From Chloroflexus aurantiacus J-10-fl (GTDB lineage: Bacteria; Chloroflexota; Chloroflexia; Chloroflexales; Chloroflexaceae), in the NCBI RefSeq assembly GCF_000018865.1, contig NC_010175.1, positions 1,736,001 through 1,800,000 of the forward strand: a stretch of 64,000 bases of DNA, written 5' to 3'. Shown in pieces: positions 26,280 to 35,321 of this stretch. Numbering within the stretch: position 1 is the first letter of the stretch; the number at the start of each line of letters is the position of its first letter. The notes beneath the pieces were generated by a model, which was not told where the DNA came from, did no database searches, and worked only from the letters and a program-made list of their open reading frames with translations. The translations under genes were made by a program, and so were the position numbers.

Positions 26280-26957
26280 TTATTGTCTATAGCGCTCGCG
26301 GCGCTGCTGATAGAGGGCAGCCAGCGCTGCCGTATTACGATGCTCAAGGAGATCGCGTACTGCGCCGGCCAGTCGCTCACCTGCCAGCATCAGCGACTGT
26401 TGGCCCAGTGATGAACTGGCGACATTGCGTACAGCCTGCTCGTGCTCACCAACCACGCGGGTCAGGTCTACCAGATCGGGGCGCAGCGCCAGCATCAACG
26501 ACGTCTCCCACAACGCCCCCCGATCATGCATCGTTCCGTCAACCAGCTCCAGCGGCGAGACGGCCAGCGCGATTAACCGATGCTGACACAGCGCCATTTC
26601 CGCCGCCTCAATCAGCGCCAGGTCTTCAGCAACGGTACCGGCCAAACCGGTGACAACCGCAACCTGACAGCCCTGATCGGCAACCATCGTCAGCCATGCC
26701 GTCATCACCCGCTGAAAGACGCCCGTCTCAACAGTATCGTAGTGCCATAGGGTTGGATAGACAATCCCCCCCACACGTTGTGCCGCCCGCTCAACCACCG
26801 CAGTCGCAATCAGCCCGGCACTGCCAATTGGGAGATGGTCTGCTCGCGCTGTATCCATGGCCCACGGTAACCAGCAGACCGGATAGTGAGCGAGGATGTG
26901 CTGGCGCTGATGAGGCAATAGTTCAACAGCACGCCCCCAGGTAAGACCCACCCTCAC
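26280..26957 (-). CDS. Creatininase-family protein
   Basis: A 225-residue amidohydrolase-like protein. It has DHLPIGSAGLIATAVVE at the place of the metal-binding HGPHLPxGTD motif and MHDRGALWETSLML in place of the GHAGxxETS motif. One histidine and the Glu of ETS are kept; others differ, so metal binding may be altered. Members act on creatinine, formamides in F420/riboflavin pathways, or peptide-like amides; here the substrate is unknown. The start is GTG at 26957, overlapping the upstream stop as GTGA, which shows translational coupling within the his/pur operon. Confidence 0.8.
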   Translation of the reverse strand: MRVGLTWGRAVELLPHQRQHILAHYPVCWLPWAMDTARADHLPIGSAGLIATAVVERAAQRVGGIVYPTLWHYDTVETGVFQRVMTAWLTMVADQGCQVAVVTGLAGTVAEDLALIEAAEMALCQHRLIALAVSPLELVDGTMHDRGALWETSLMLALRPDLVDLTRVVGEHEQAVRNVASSSLGQQSLMLAGERLAGAVRDLLEHRNTAALAALYQQRRERYRQ

Positions 26958-28408
26958 AGATGCCTCCCCAACATCGCGATGGGTATCTGACGCTCGCTAC
27001 GTGTCGCCAGATCGCGCCAAATCACATACTCACCTGCCCGTTCTGCCGCACCGACAATCACCACCGCACTGTAATTGCGTCGTGTCGCATCCCGGAGATT
27101 GTCTTTAACACTGCGACCACGCACATCCAGTACAACAATATAACCACCGGCACGTAACCGCTCGGCAACATGCAAGGCATAGGGGTAGTCATCATCACTC
27201 ACCGCCGCAACCAGCACTGTTGTCGGTGACTCGCCGCTGCCGGTCGTTGCGGCTGCGGTTACCCGTTCAAGCCCATAGGCAAAACCAACCGCCGGTGTGG
27301 CCTGCCGTCCACCGAGTGCGCCTACCAGATCATCATACCGTCCACCGCCACAGAGCTGATTCCCCTCGCGGTCGTAAATCTCAAAGATCAAGCCCGTATA
27401 GTAGTGTAACCCGCGGCGCCCCAGCGCACCATCAATCACAACTCTCTCAGCCGGAATATGGTAAGCGGCGAGGAGATTGAGAATTGCCTGTAGTTCGCGA
27501 AACGCTGCCGACTCGCTGCCGGGCAGATCGGCCAGCATGGGGATAGCGTGTTCAGGTGGGCCACTGATGGCAGCCAGCCGGGCTAATTGCTCAAGTGCCG
27601 CTTCGACCAGGGGCTGTTCATCGGCGCGCCGTAATGTACGGAGCAGGCGCTGAAGCACTTCAGCCGGACTGCGCGTTCCCGTGCGTAGATCGATCTGCAT
27701 CGCGGTCAGCACCCGTTCAAGCCAGCGTGCGGCCTGCTCATCATCCAGACCGGCAGGAAGTTCCAGTCCCTCTGGAGGGGTACCGAGATTGGCCAACACC
27801 CGTTCACGCACCGGGGCAATTCCCTCAGCTCGCAACCGTTCGAGACTCCAGACCAGCAGGCCACGGGTACGTTCCGGCAGTGCAAACCGACTCAACAACT
27901 CGCGGGCCAGCCCAATATGCCCGATCCGAACCGTGTATTCGGTTACACCTACGGCCTGCAAACCGGCACAGGCAAGCGCAATAACTTCAGCGTCGGCACG
28001 TGGCGGTAGGCCACCAATGATCTCACCACCGACCTGGGTAAACTGGCGATAGGTATACCGTTGGGGGCGTTCATAGCGGAATACCGGCCCGGCATAGCTC
28101 AGGCGTAACGGCAATGGCTGATCCTGCATGCTAGCCACGTAAGCCCGTAATACCGACGCCGTCCATTCCGGGCGTAATGCCAGATCACGACCGCCAAAAC
28201 TAAACTCGTAGACCTTACCGACCAGGTCTTCACCGAGTTTACGCAGGTAGAGTTCGCGATGTTCGATGACAGGCGTATCAATCATCTGATAGCCGTAACC
28301 GGCCATCGTCTGTTCGAGAATACGTTGTATGTATCGGCCATGCGCGAATTCCGCAGGATGGACATCACGCATGCCGCGTACCAGATCAATACTCACAGCG
28401 CCTCCCAT
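26954..28408 (-). CDS. Histidyl-tRNA synthetase-like protein (HisS or HisZ type)
   Basis: A 484-residue protein built as a class II HisRS: motif 2 FRYERPQRYTYRQFTQ, the histidine motifs RRGLHYYTGLIFE and CGGGRYDDLVGALGG, motif 3 AVGFAYGLERV, and a C-terminal anticodon-binding-like domain (TVLVAAVSDDDYPYALH). The usual GLDYY appears as GLHYY, and a longer helical insertion lies in the middle. With hisG two genes downstream, it may be HisZ, the regulatory subunit of HisG, or a real HisRS. The C-terminal domain and near-complete motifs favour a synthetase; GLHYY and the operon favour HisZ. The ATG at 28408 has AAGGAG upstream. Confidence 0.8.
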   Translation of the reverse strand: MGGAVSIDLVRGMRDVHPAEFAHGRYIQRILEQTMAGYGYQMIDTPVIEHRELYLRKLGEDLVGKVYEFSFGGRDLALRPEWTASVLRAYVASMQDQPLPLRLSYAGPVFRYERPQRYTYRQFTQVGGEIIGGLPPRADAEVIALACAGLQAVGVTEYTVRIGHIGLARELLSRFALPERTRGLLVWSLERLRAEGIAPVRERVLANLGTPPEGLELPAGLDDEQAARWLERVLTAMQIDLRTGTRSPAEVLQRLLRTLRRADEQPLVEAALEQLARLAAISGPPEHAIPMLADLPGSESAAFRELQAILNLLAAYHIPAERVVIDGALGRRGLHYYTGLIFEIYDREGNQLCGGGRYDDLVGALGGRQATPAVGFAYGLERVTAAATTGSGESPTTVLVAAVSDDDYPYALHVAERLRAGGYIVVLDVRGRSVKDNLRDATRRNYSAVVIVGAAERAGEYVIWRDLATRSERQIPIAMLGRHL

Positions 28409-28486
28409 CAGTTGCTGCTCCTTATTCCATTGTAACCGACGCAGAGACGTTGCGTGCAACACCGCTCTGGTTGATACGGTAGACGA

Positions 28487-28516
28487 AAACAGAGCACAGA
28501 TTGCTGTGCTCTGTTT
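28487..28516. terminator. Bidirectional terminator-like hairpin
   Basis: AAACAGAGCACA (28487-28498) and TGTGCTCTGTTT (28505-28516) form a 12-bp stem with a 6-base loop, followed by U-runs in both directions. Placed between the two-component operon and the his operon, it would stop leftward transcripts of the former. Confidence 0.75.
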
Positions 28517-28567
28517 TATCAATGCTTGCTCACAGAGATACATCGCTCAGGCGCGGTGCCAGCATGA

Positions 28568-28908
28568 TGTAGCAACCTGCTACGATGACAATGCCGTGCC
28601 CCTACCACTCACCGCAATACATCGCTCAGGCGCAGCGTCAGAATGATGCGTGAACAGCGGATCACACTTTCGTTGCTTCCAGATTGGTTGTGTCGCGTCG
28701 TTTGGAGTGCACCAGCCCTGCTCACGATCCGGTGCGTGTCACGCCGTGTACCCTGCTGGTCACGAGGATGTTATGTGTACTCGTCACGATATGGCGTCTG
28801 TTAGTCACGAATGCGATAACTTCCGGTATGTAGCAACCTGCTACGATGACAAGTAGGGGCACGGCATGCCGTGCCCCTACCACTCACCGCGATACATCGC
28901 TCAGGCGC
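28568..28908. repeat. Direct repeats around a perfect 28-bp palindrome
   Basis: A segment at 28568-28633 recurs at 28829-28908: TGTAGCAACCTGCTACGATG, then the run ending ATACATCGCTCAGGCGC. The second copy has 14 extra bases that complete a perfect 28-bp palindrome at 28853-28880 (GTAGGGGCACGGCA and its complement); the first copy holds only one arm. A third fragment, GATACATCGCTCAGGCGC, is at 28537-28554. Between the copies lies a diverged relative of the repeat at 926-1010. No gene is supported in 28409-28970. Confidence 0.75.
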
Positions 28909-28970
28909 CACACCAGGTTAGTGATTGGATAACGTATCATTTGCCATCAGGCGGCGCTGATGCTGACCGT

Positions 28971-29330
28971 TCAACGCCCCAGGAGATCACGCACCGTACT
29001 CAACAGATTGGTCAGATTACCCGTCTTCGGCACATAGGCATCGAAGCCCTGGGCCACGAACTCACCCGGCGTCTTTTCAGTGCGAGCGGTATGCGCGATG
29101 ATCGGGCAGGTAATCCCCATGGCCCGCAGATCGTGTAAGACCATCAACCCATCCCGATCAGCCATACTGATGTCGAGAATGATGATCTCAGGCGCAAACT
29201 CACGCACCTTTGCCAGCGCCTCAGCTCCACTTCCAACCGAAAGCACCTCGTGACGTCCAACGTGACGGAGCACTCGCTCAAACATCGAACGGGCCGTGTA
29301 GACATCATCGACAAGGAGAATTCGGGCCAT
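28971..29330 (-). CDS. Single-domain response regulator
   Basis: A 119-residue CheY-like receiver with no output domain. The acidic pocket is Asp8 and Asp9 (LLVDDVYTA), the phosphorylation site is Asp53 (IIILDISMADRDG), and the switch residues are Thr81 and Lys102 (YVPKTG). The ATG at 29330 has AAAGGAGC upstream and is preferred to a longer frame. It lies 78 bases downstream of the sensor kinase and is presumably its partner; with no DNA-binding domain it must act by protein contact or phosphorelay. Confidence 0.93.
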   Translation of the reverse strand: MARILLVDDVYTARSMFERVLRHVGRHEVLSVGSGAEALAKVREFAPEIIILDISMADRDGLMVLHDLRAMGITCPIIAHTARTEKTPGEFVAQGFDAYVPKTGNLTNLLSTVRDLLGR

Positions 29331-29408
29331 CGTTCTTGCTCCTTTGCTAACCCAACCATCACCGGTGATAGATAACCAACGACATTGCCGGTCAATCAAC
29401 CTCTCGCC

Positions 29409-30848
29409 TTACGCCGGTTCACTACCGGCCCGTGTCCGCGGTAGCGAGAAGAAGAAGATGCTGCCTTTACCCAATTCACTCTCTACCCACATCCGACCAC
29501 CGTGCAGTTCAACTAACCAGCGGCAGATCGAGAGACCAAGCCCGGTACCGGCATGCTGGCGAGTGTCGGCATTTTCGATCTGCTCAAATTGCTGGAAGAT
29601 ACGCTCTTGATCTGCCGGTGCGATGCCGATACCGGTATCACGCACCCAAAGCACAATCTCATTGGTATCGACACGAGCACCAACGGCAATCTCACCTGCA
29701 TGCGTAAACTTACAGGCATTTGAAACCAGGTTCAGCAAGACCTGCCGTACCCGCACCTCATCGGCAAACACCGTCGGCAATGGTTCGCGATACTCGCGGC
29801 GCAACTGGATAGGGCGGTCGTTGATCAGTGCCTGCGCAGTACGAAGCGTTTCTTCAAGGAGTGGGCCTAGTGCCAGATTTGTCTTGTTCAGCTCAAGTTT
29901 CCCGGCCTCAACCTTCGCCAGATCGAGGATGTCGTTGATCAGCCCTAACAGATGCTGACCACTCCGCCGGATTTCGGCGATGTCTTGCAGTACCTGCTCA
30001 TCAATCCGAACATCACCGTACATTTCAGGATGTTCCAGCATCGCCGTGCTGAAACCGATAATAATGTTGAGCGGAGTACGCAATTCGTGCGACATTGTGG
30101 CCATAAAATTGGATTTCGAGCGATACGCCGCTTCGGCAGCAGCACGCGCTTCTTCAAGCTCAAGCGTGGTACGGTAGAGCTGCTCATTCAAGAGATCACG
30201 CTCAAGCAGTGCCCGCTCCAGCGTCGCCTGCGTCTCTCGCAGCAACTGCTCACGCCGCTCGGATTTTTGAGCCGTATCAATCGCCCAACTGATCGTCCCG
30301 CGCACCACATAGGCTGCCGCCCAACTGAGCGTCGCTGCGCCGAACAACAAGGCGATCAGCAGCAACAGATGACCGATCACCTCGAACCAGGTCGGTCGTG
30401 GCTGCCCGATCAGGTCGGCACCCAGCAAGAGAAGCAGGTACAGCAGAATCGCGGCCTGCCCGGCACGAAACGGTGCGCGCGACGAGACTATGATCCCGGC
30501 AGCAAAAACCCCCAGTACCGAGAGGTAGATAAAGATATTGTTTGTAAACCCAAAGGCAGCACAACTCAGCACGGGCAATAATGTTATCGCGGCAACGACA
30601 ACGATACTGGCCATGCGTAAATCGCCTCGCCGCCGCAGCCGATCACTCACCGCGAGACAGACGAGCAGTAAGCCGATAATCAGGTAGGGCCAGAAATTGC
30701 CACTCCAGCGATTGAGGAGCAAAATACCGGTCGCCGCTCCCGCCAGCGTAGCCAGCAGGATGAGCATCGGTGGTAACAGGTCGGTGACCAACCCTTCATC
30801 GGGTGTTGCGACCGGAGTGCGAGCGGGGTTGAGAGTACGCGCAACCAT
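29409..30848 (-). CDS. Membrane sensor histidine kinase
   Basis: A 479-residue kinase. Six hydrophobic helices fill about residues 25-180 (MASE-like membrane sensor of unknown ligand), followed by a coiled coil at 190-245. The dimerisation domain holds His254 in TMSHELRTPLNI. The ATPase domain has the N box (LLNLVSNACKFTHAG), G1 (VRDTGIGIAPADQ), F box (IFQQFEQ) and G2 (HAGTGLGLSI). No sensor domain is large enough to bind ligands outside, so it probably senses something in or near the membrane. It is upstream of the single-domain regulator in one transcript. Confidence 0.95.
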   Translation of the reverse strand: MVARTLNPARTPVATPDEGLVTDLLPPMLILLATLAGAATGILLLNRWSGNFWPYLIIGLLLVCLAVSDRLRRRGDLRMASIVVVAAITLLPVLSCAAFGFTNNIFIYLSVLGVFAAGIIVSSRAPFRAGQAAILLYLLLLLGADLIGQPRPTWFEVIGHLLLLIALLFGAATLSWAAAYVVRGTISWAIDTAQKSERREQLLRETQATLERALLERDLLNEQLYRTTLELEEARAAAEAAYRSKSNFMATMSHELRTPLNIIIGFSTAMLEHPEMYGDVRIDEQVLQDIAEIRRSGQHLLGLINDILDLAKVEAGKLELNKTNLALGPLLEETLRTAQALINDRPIQLRREYREPLPTVFADEVRVRQVLLNLVSNACKFTHAGEIAVGARVDTNEIVLWVRDTGIGIAPADQERIFQQFEQIENADTRQHAGTGLGLSICRWLVELHGGRMWVESELGKGSIFFFSLPRTRAGSEPA

Positions 30849-31722
30849 TGGCCTTTATCCTTCGCGAGCGTTATGAATGGATTGCCTGTTCGTATTGTAG
30901 CTGTTGTGTACCTGTCATAAAGATTGAAAAATGATGAAAGAGGCCGGAATTCTGGCATTATGATAGCACATGTAGATTTATTTGATGTAGCACAAATTTG
31001 CAATGATGGACACCGGACGGACACCATGATCACGCGCAAGAGGCGGTTCTGCGTGGATGCCGTTGACGTATCATCATGCGCGGAAAGGTGCCGCGTTCTG
31101 ACTATCATCACCGACTCCAGGCAGCATCTGCTATCCGGCACACTATCGCAGTGACCGGTTGACGTGCAGTTGTCACATCCGTCGTTGTCAGATACCACGC
31201 CGGGTCAGATCGTATGGATGGGCTGCGACCAGAGTTTCGGTGCAGAGCACAGTGGTGCGCTGGCTGCCGCACGCCAAAAAGCAACCTGGGCATCATCAGG
31301 CGCAACAGGATACCATCCGGCAAGTGTCGTGCTGCTCATTGATTGCGGCAGTGCTGCGTCGTGCATCACCAGGCGCAACAGGTATGCCATCCGGCAAGGT
31401 GATCGCTAACCGGCTGCGCGAGCTACCTGGGTATCCCGTTTTGGCACGTACAACCATAGCCAACCGGAGCCGGGCTGTTATCGCAACTCAAGTTGCCAGC
31501 TATGCTGTGAGCATCTCACGGAGGCTGACTACCAGGACGAACAGCACGACGTTGTGCGCAACATCATGCGACGTAACTGCATGAACGATGTGGGGAGCAT
31601 CCACTTCCTATAGACGCGCCAGGTCACGCCTCACGGTTGCAACTCAGGTAATACCTATCCTCTGTGTCCTCCGTGCCTCTGTGGTGACAAAGGTAGCAAC
31701 TTTGGTTATAGAAACAAACCGC
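30849..31722. other. 874-bp intergenic region with a direct repeat and a low-complexity phrase
   Basis: No gene is supported; open frames here lack ribosome sites and protein-like composition. A 34/35-base direct repeat (CATCACCAGGCGCAACAGG and the rest) lies at 31291-31324 and 31364-31398. At about 31655-31690 a phrase of the type CTCTGTGTCCTCCGTGCCTC appears, which I recall as a widespread intergenic phrase in unrelated bacterial genomes. Confidence 0.55.
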
Positions 31723-32448
31723 TCATATCCCGGTCATTGCCGTATCCAGCACCTTGCGAAAAACCTCCATATCACTACGGAGATCGGCCAGGCGTTGCTG
31801 AACATTGCTGCTCGCCGAAGTCATCGCCACCGCATCGGCTGTGCGCAAGCGAATCACTTCGGCCAGGATCGTATCGAGACTGGCATCGATGTTCGCCAGT
31901 TGGGCCTGAATGCGGTCAATGTACAGCCGTAAATCCTGGAGATGTTTTTGCTGATCAAGCAGCGCCTTACGGCGCTCTTCAAGCTGCTGGCGGGTAAAAG
32001 GGTCAATCGTTGCACTGATCTGCCAGTCGAGTTGGGTTATTTGTTGAGTGAGGCGCTGGTAATCGTTAGATGCCAGATAGTGTTCGATGATCTGGCCCTT
32101 ATCGGCAAGGAAATACGCTTCCTCGACTAAATCACGGGTCTGCGTGACAATATTCGTGAGAATACCGGCCAGTGCCCCCTTCGTTCCGGCCACTGCCCGC
32201 TCCACCTCGCGCTGTGAACGTTCGATCTCGTTGATGGCAGCGCGCAACAGCGGACTGGTAATCCGTGGGCGTGGCCGCGCCGGCGGAGCCGTCAACCAGG
32301 GGTCTTGTGCCACCAGCCATACGACGACACCGTAGATCACCAGTCCGAGCGGTAACCACCAGATGGTAAGGGTTAATCCGCCGAAGATGGCAGCCACCAG
32401 CACGAGTACGGCGAGTGGTTGCCGGGCAGCGATGCGTAATGCCTTCAT
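31723..32448 (-). CDS. Membrane-anchored coiled-coil protein, last gene of the VWA cluster
   Basis: I do not recognise a firm family. The 241-residue protein has two adjacent membrane helices (AVLVLVAAIFGGLTLTIWWL and LGLVIYGVVVWLVA), a Pro/Arg linker, then a long alpha-helical, coiled-coil part from about residue 70 to the end (IERSQREVERAV, QLEERRKALLDQQKHLQDL, MEVFRKVLDTAM). The arrangement resembles XpaC-type proteins that go with TelA and VWA proteins, but I could not confirm this. It starts 91 bases after the VWA lipoprotein gene in the same direction. Confidence 0.7.
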   Translation of the reverse strand: MKALRIAARQPLAVLVLVAAIFGGLTLTIWWLPLGLVIYGVVVWLVAQDPWLTAPPARPRPRITSPLLRAAINEIERSQREVERAVAGTKGALAGILTNIVTQTRDLVEEAYFLADKGQIIEHYLASNDYQRLTQQITQLDWQISATIDPFTRQQLEERRKALLDQQKHLQDLRLYIDRIQAQLANIDASLDTILAEVIRLRTADAVAMTSASSNVQQRLADLRSDMEVFRKVLDTAMTGI

Positions 32449-32539
32449 ACGACCTACCTACAGTTGAGCAAGAGCCATCTTCCAGGCGAACATACTCTCT
32501 CACAACACACCCACGCCGGCGGGTTGCCCCAGACGTGGT

Positions 32540-34177
32540 TTAGAAGTAGCGACTCAAGTTCTCAAAGATTTGGGCAATATCACCCGAATCACCAACCACA
32601 ACGATAGTACGGGAAAATTCGGCAATCGCATCGAGTACCTGACGGTCAGCATCGCTGCCATAGGCAACCGGAAAGATCGTGATACCGCTCTCGTCAAACT
32701 GGCGCCGAACCTCCTCAAGTGTCAACCGGCTGGCATTATCGGCACCATCAGAGAGCAGCACAATTGCCCGAATCCGGTCATCCTCAGCCGGCGGTAACGC
32801 CTCTAACGTCTGCCGTGCCAGGTCGAGGGCATCAAACAAGGCGGTACGCCCAGAGGCACGCATCTCCTGAACGGCGATCTGCAAGTCAATCCGATTTTCA
32901 CTCAGCGGGGCCATGGGAACCACCAGCCGCGCCTGCGAGTCGAACGTAATCAGCCCCAGCCGGTCTTCGGGCAAGATTCGCATCAGGAAGGTCTCAATCC
33001 CTGCCTTCACCATCGTCATCTTATCACCTTCCATCGAGCCGGAGGTGTCTACTACCAGCAGAATATCGGCCCGCTTGCGATTGAGTTTCCACGAGTCTTT
33101 GACGGCGACGATCACCTCGGCAGATGGCACGGCCAGCACTGTCTGGACACCCTGCGGATCGGCACCGAACGCCGGGCTGATCGGATCGGTTAGCGGAACG
33201 TTGGGATTGGCCGGACGAAAGCCATATTGCATCGCCGCCCGCTGACTCTCTTCACTGAGTAGAAACTCGTAGAAACGTTCGGCAGCAGCCTGTTCATCGG
33301 CGCTGGTACTTGCCATAACGATGAATGGGTTGTCGTGCCAGAAGGTACCTTCGGCTGGATAGATAGCGACCAGTGGTGTCGGGGGTGGATCGAATTTGTT
33401 AAAGTCGATGAGCGTAATCTCTTCCATCGGAAAGGCCGAGATGTAGCTCATGCCGAACTTCTTCATGTTTTCGCTGAAGATCAGCGTGTTGTAGCCGTAA
33501 TGTTTGATGCTGCGTCCCAACTGACGGATGAAGGCGGTCGCCTGCTCGCTCTGCACGTCGGCAACGGTCAACCCCTCGCGCTTGCCGGTGGCAGCATAAA
33601 ATTCGGCAATCAATGTGCTGAGCGCCGTGGTGCTGATTTCGGGATCGGTGTGCCCCCACGAGAAGCGCCCCCATTCCGGGTGCCCGAAGCGCCCCCAACC
33701 CTGCGGATCGTTCGTCAGATCGAGAATGTCTTTCCAACCAATCGGACGGTTCGGCCAGCCCATGGCCTCTGCCATCGGCTTCCACATCGCAATCACCACC
33801 GGTGTCAGCACCAGCGGCTTGTTCGAGATGGCAACATTCTGGTTGCCGGTCTCTTGCTTCAACACTTCCAGCCAGGTGCTGGCCGACGGACTCCAGACCG
33901 TTACTTGCAGCGTGCCATTCTTGATCTCAGTCCGGGCGGCACCCGATGATTTGTTGATACCCTCAACTACAACACGTCGATCATTAACGATGACCCGCTG
34001 CTCGTTAAAACGGGCAATCTGTTCGGTCAGCCACTTCTCTTTCTCCGGGCTGTAGGCAATGGTGATGGTAACGGCATTGGCATCACCTATACCTACCGGC
34101 AAGAGATCACCGCAACCGCTCAGTGTGAACATCAACAGCAACAGTATAGTCATAAGCGTATGACGACGCATTGCCAT
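32540..34177 (-). CDS. Lipoprotein with solute-binding-like domain fused to a VWA domain
   Basis: A 545-residue surface lipoprotein. Signal peptide with lipobox LSGC (Cys22). Residues about 30-360 form a type-2 periplasmic-binding-like domain (VTITIAYSPEKEKWLTEQIA, then LVLTPVVIAMWKPMAEAMGW). From about 370 a von Willebrand A domain follows with a complete MIDAS: VVDTSGSMEG (DxSxS), Thr in SGRTALFDAL, and Asp in LLSDGADN. So it should bind a metal-dependent ligand and a small solute. No ABC permease is near. The ATG at 34177 has AAAGGAT upstream. It follows a paralogue of its own first domain by 34 bases. Confidence 0.88.
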   Translation of the reverse strand: MAMRRHTLMTILLLLMFTLSGCGDLLPVGIGDANAVTITIAYSPEKEKWLTEQIARFNEQRVIVNDRRVVVEGINKSSGAARTEIKNGTLQVTVWSPSASTWLEVLKQETGNQNVAISNKPLVLTPVVIAMWKPMAEAMGWPNRPIGWKDILDLTNDPQGWGRFGHPEWGRFSWGHTDPEISTTALSTLIAEFYAATGKREGLTVADVQSEQATAFIRQLGRSIKHYGYNTLIFSENMKKFGMSYISAFPMEEITLIDFNKFDPPPTPLVAIYPAEGTFWHDNPFIVMASTSADEQAAAERFYEFLLSEESQRAAMQYGFRPANPNVPLTDPISPAFGADPQGVQTVLAVPSAEVIVAVKDSWKLNRKRADILLVVDTSGSMEGDKMTMVKAGIETFLMRILPEDRLGLITFDSQARLVVPMAPLSENRIDLQIAVQEMRASGRTALFDALDLARQTLEALPPAEDDRIRAIVLLSDGADNASRLTLEEVRRQFDESGITIFPVAYGSDADRQVLDAIAEFSRTIVVVGDSGDIAQIFENLSRYF

Positions 34178-34211
34178 AGAGCGATATCCTTTCACGATTG
34201 TATTGCTACCT

Positions 34212-35321
34212 CTAAGGTCTCCTGACTTCTTGCCATGTCGCAATCAGCTCCTCGACGACCTCCGGTGGAGGAAGCTGAAGCTGAGCGGTAATATCGAGCT
34301 GTACGCCCAGATCGCGTTCGCGGTAACGACCAAAGAGCGACGAGGTATCGTCGAAATTGATCGTCACCTGGGGAATGACCGGACGAAAACCGTATTCACG
34401 CATGGCAATCGTCTGTTCTGCCGGACTGCGGAGAAAATCGCGCAGCAGGATTGCTGCTGCGCGCTCGTTACCATCTACCCACGGCGCACTCAGAACAACG
34501 TAGGGATGATCGCTCAGTAACGTTGCCGCCGGGTAGTAGACACGCAACCGCAAACCGCGCCCTTCTCCTTGCCGAAACGCCTGAAGCGCCAGATTTTCGT
34601 AGGTCGTAATGATGTCGTACACGCCGGGGCGAATAATGAAATCGGTCGTCAGTGTACCGGTACTGTCTGGCCAGTTGGGAACACGAGTACTGATCTGACG
34701 GAGCCAGTCCCGGAAGCCTTCATCACGCACCTGATCAACCGTCAGGCTGGCAGTTTGGTGGTACTGTGCAGCCAGAATGATCAGGGACTGCAATCCACCA
34801 TTACTCTGCACCGGCGAGGAGATGCCGAGCTTAAGCTGGTTTATTTGATCAGGAAGTTGACGTTGCCAGAGTTGCCAGGGATTGGTAATGCCATTTGTCG
34901 AAGGGGCATCACGCATCAGCGCCACTATTGGGGTGAGTGCCAGTGGCGAGGCCGGGTCACGCAAGAGATCGGGATACTGCTGTTGCAGCTCAACTAACTG
35001 AATGCTACTCGACGGACTGATAATCGTTGGCTGGTACCCCTGCCCGATTGCGTCAATCAACTCTCGCGAACCGGATACTCGCAAACGTACCTCGATGCGC
35101 CGTCCGTTGATCGTCGGGTTCGTTTGGGCAAAGCGTTCAAGCGCACTACGAATCCATGCCTCCTTCTCGGAACTCATTGCCACATCGATCTGAATCGGTG
35201 GTGCGGCGGTGGGTAACGGTAGCGGTGCCCAACCAATTGGACCCCATATAACAGTGGTGATCGCCAGCAGAGCAGTCGCCAGAAGATATACACCGGCAAT
35301 TGTACGAGAGATGCTGCGCAT
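34212..35321 (-). CDS. Solute-binding-like exported protein, paralogue of the VWA lipoprotein's first domain
   Basis: A 369-residue protein with an N-terminal signal/anchor helix (GVYLLATALLAITTVIW) without a lipobox. The rest resembles a type-2 binding protein: IDVAMSSEKEAWIRSALERF parallels AYSPEKEKWLTEQIARF in the neighbour, ALTPIVALMRDA parallels LTPVVIAMWKP, and REYGFRPVIPQV parallels MQYGFRPANPNV. So the two arose by duplication, and only one carries a VWA domain. It is the first gene of the three-gene unit. The ATG at 35321 was chosen for the signal peptide; AAAGAG precedes it. Confidence 0.8.
   Translation of the reverse strand: MRSISRTIAGVYLLATALLAITTVIWGPIGWAPLPLPTAAPPIQIDVAMSSEKEAWIRSALERFAQTNPTINGRRIEVRLRVSGSRELIDAIGQGYQPTIISPSSSIQLVELQQQYPDLLRDPASPLALTPIVALMRDAPSTNGITNPWQLWQRQLPDQINQLKLGISSPVQSNGGLQSLIILAAQYHQTASLTVDQVRDEGFRDWLRQISTRVPNWPDSTGTLTTDFIIRPGVYDIITTYENLALQAFRQGEGRGLRLRVYYPAATLLSDHPYVVLSAPWVDGNERAAAILLRDFLRSPAEQTIAMREYGFRPVIPQVTINFDDTSSLFGRYRERDLGVQLDITAQLQLPPPEVVEELIATWQEVRRP

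Noticed and set aside
31159-31584. Plus-strand 141-codon frame in the 874-bp gap
   Set aside because: Crosses a direct repeat, has no ribosome site and a random-like composition rich in Ser, Arg and Thr.
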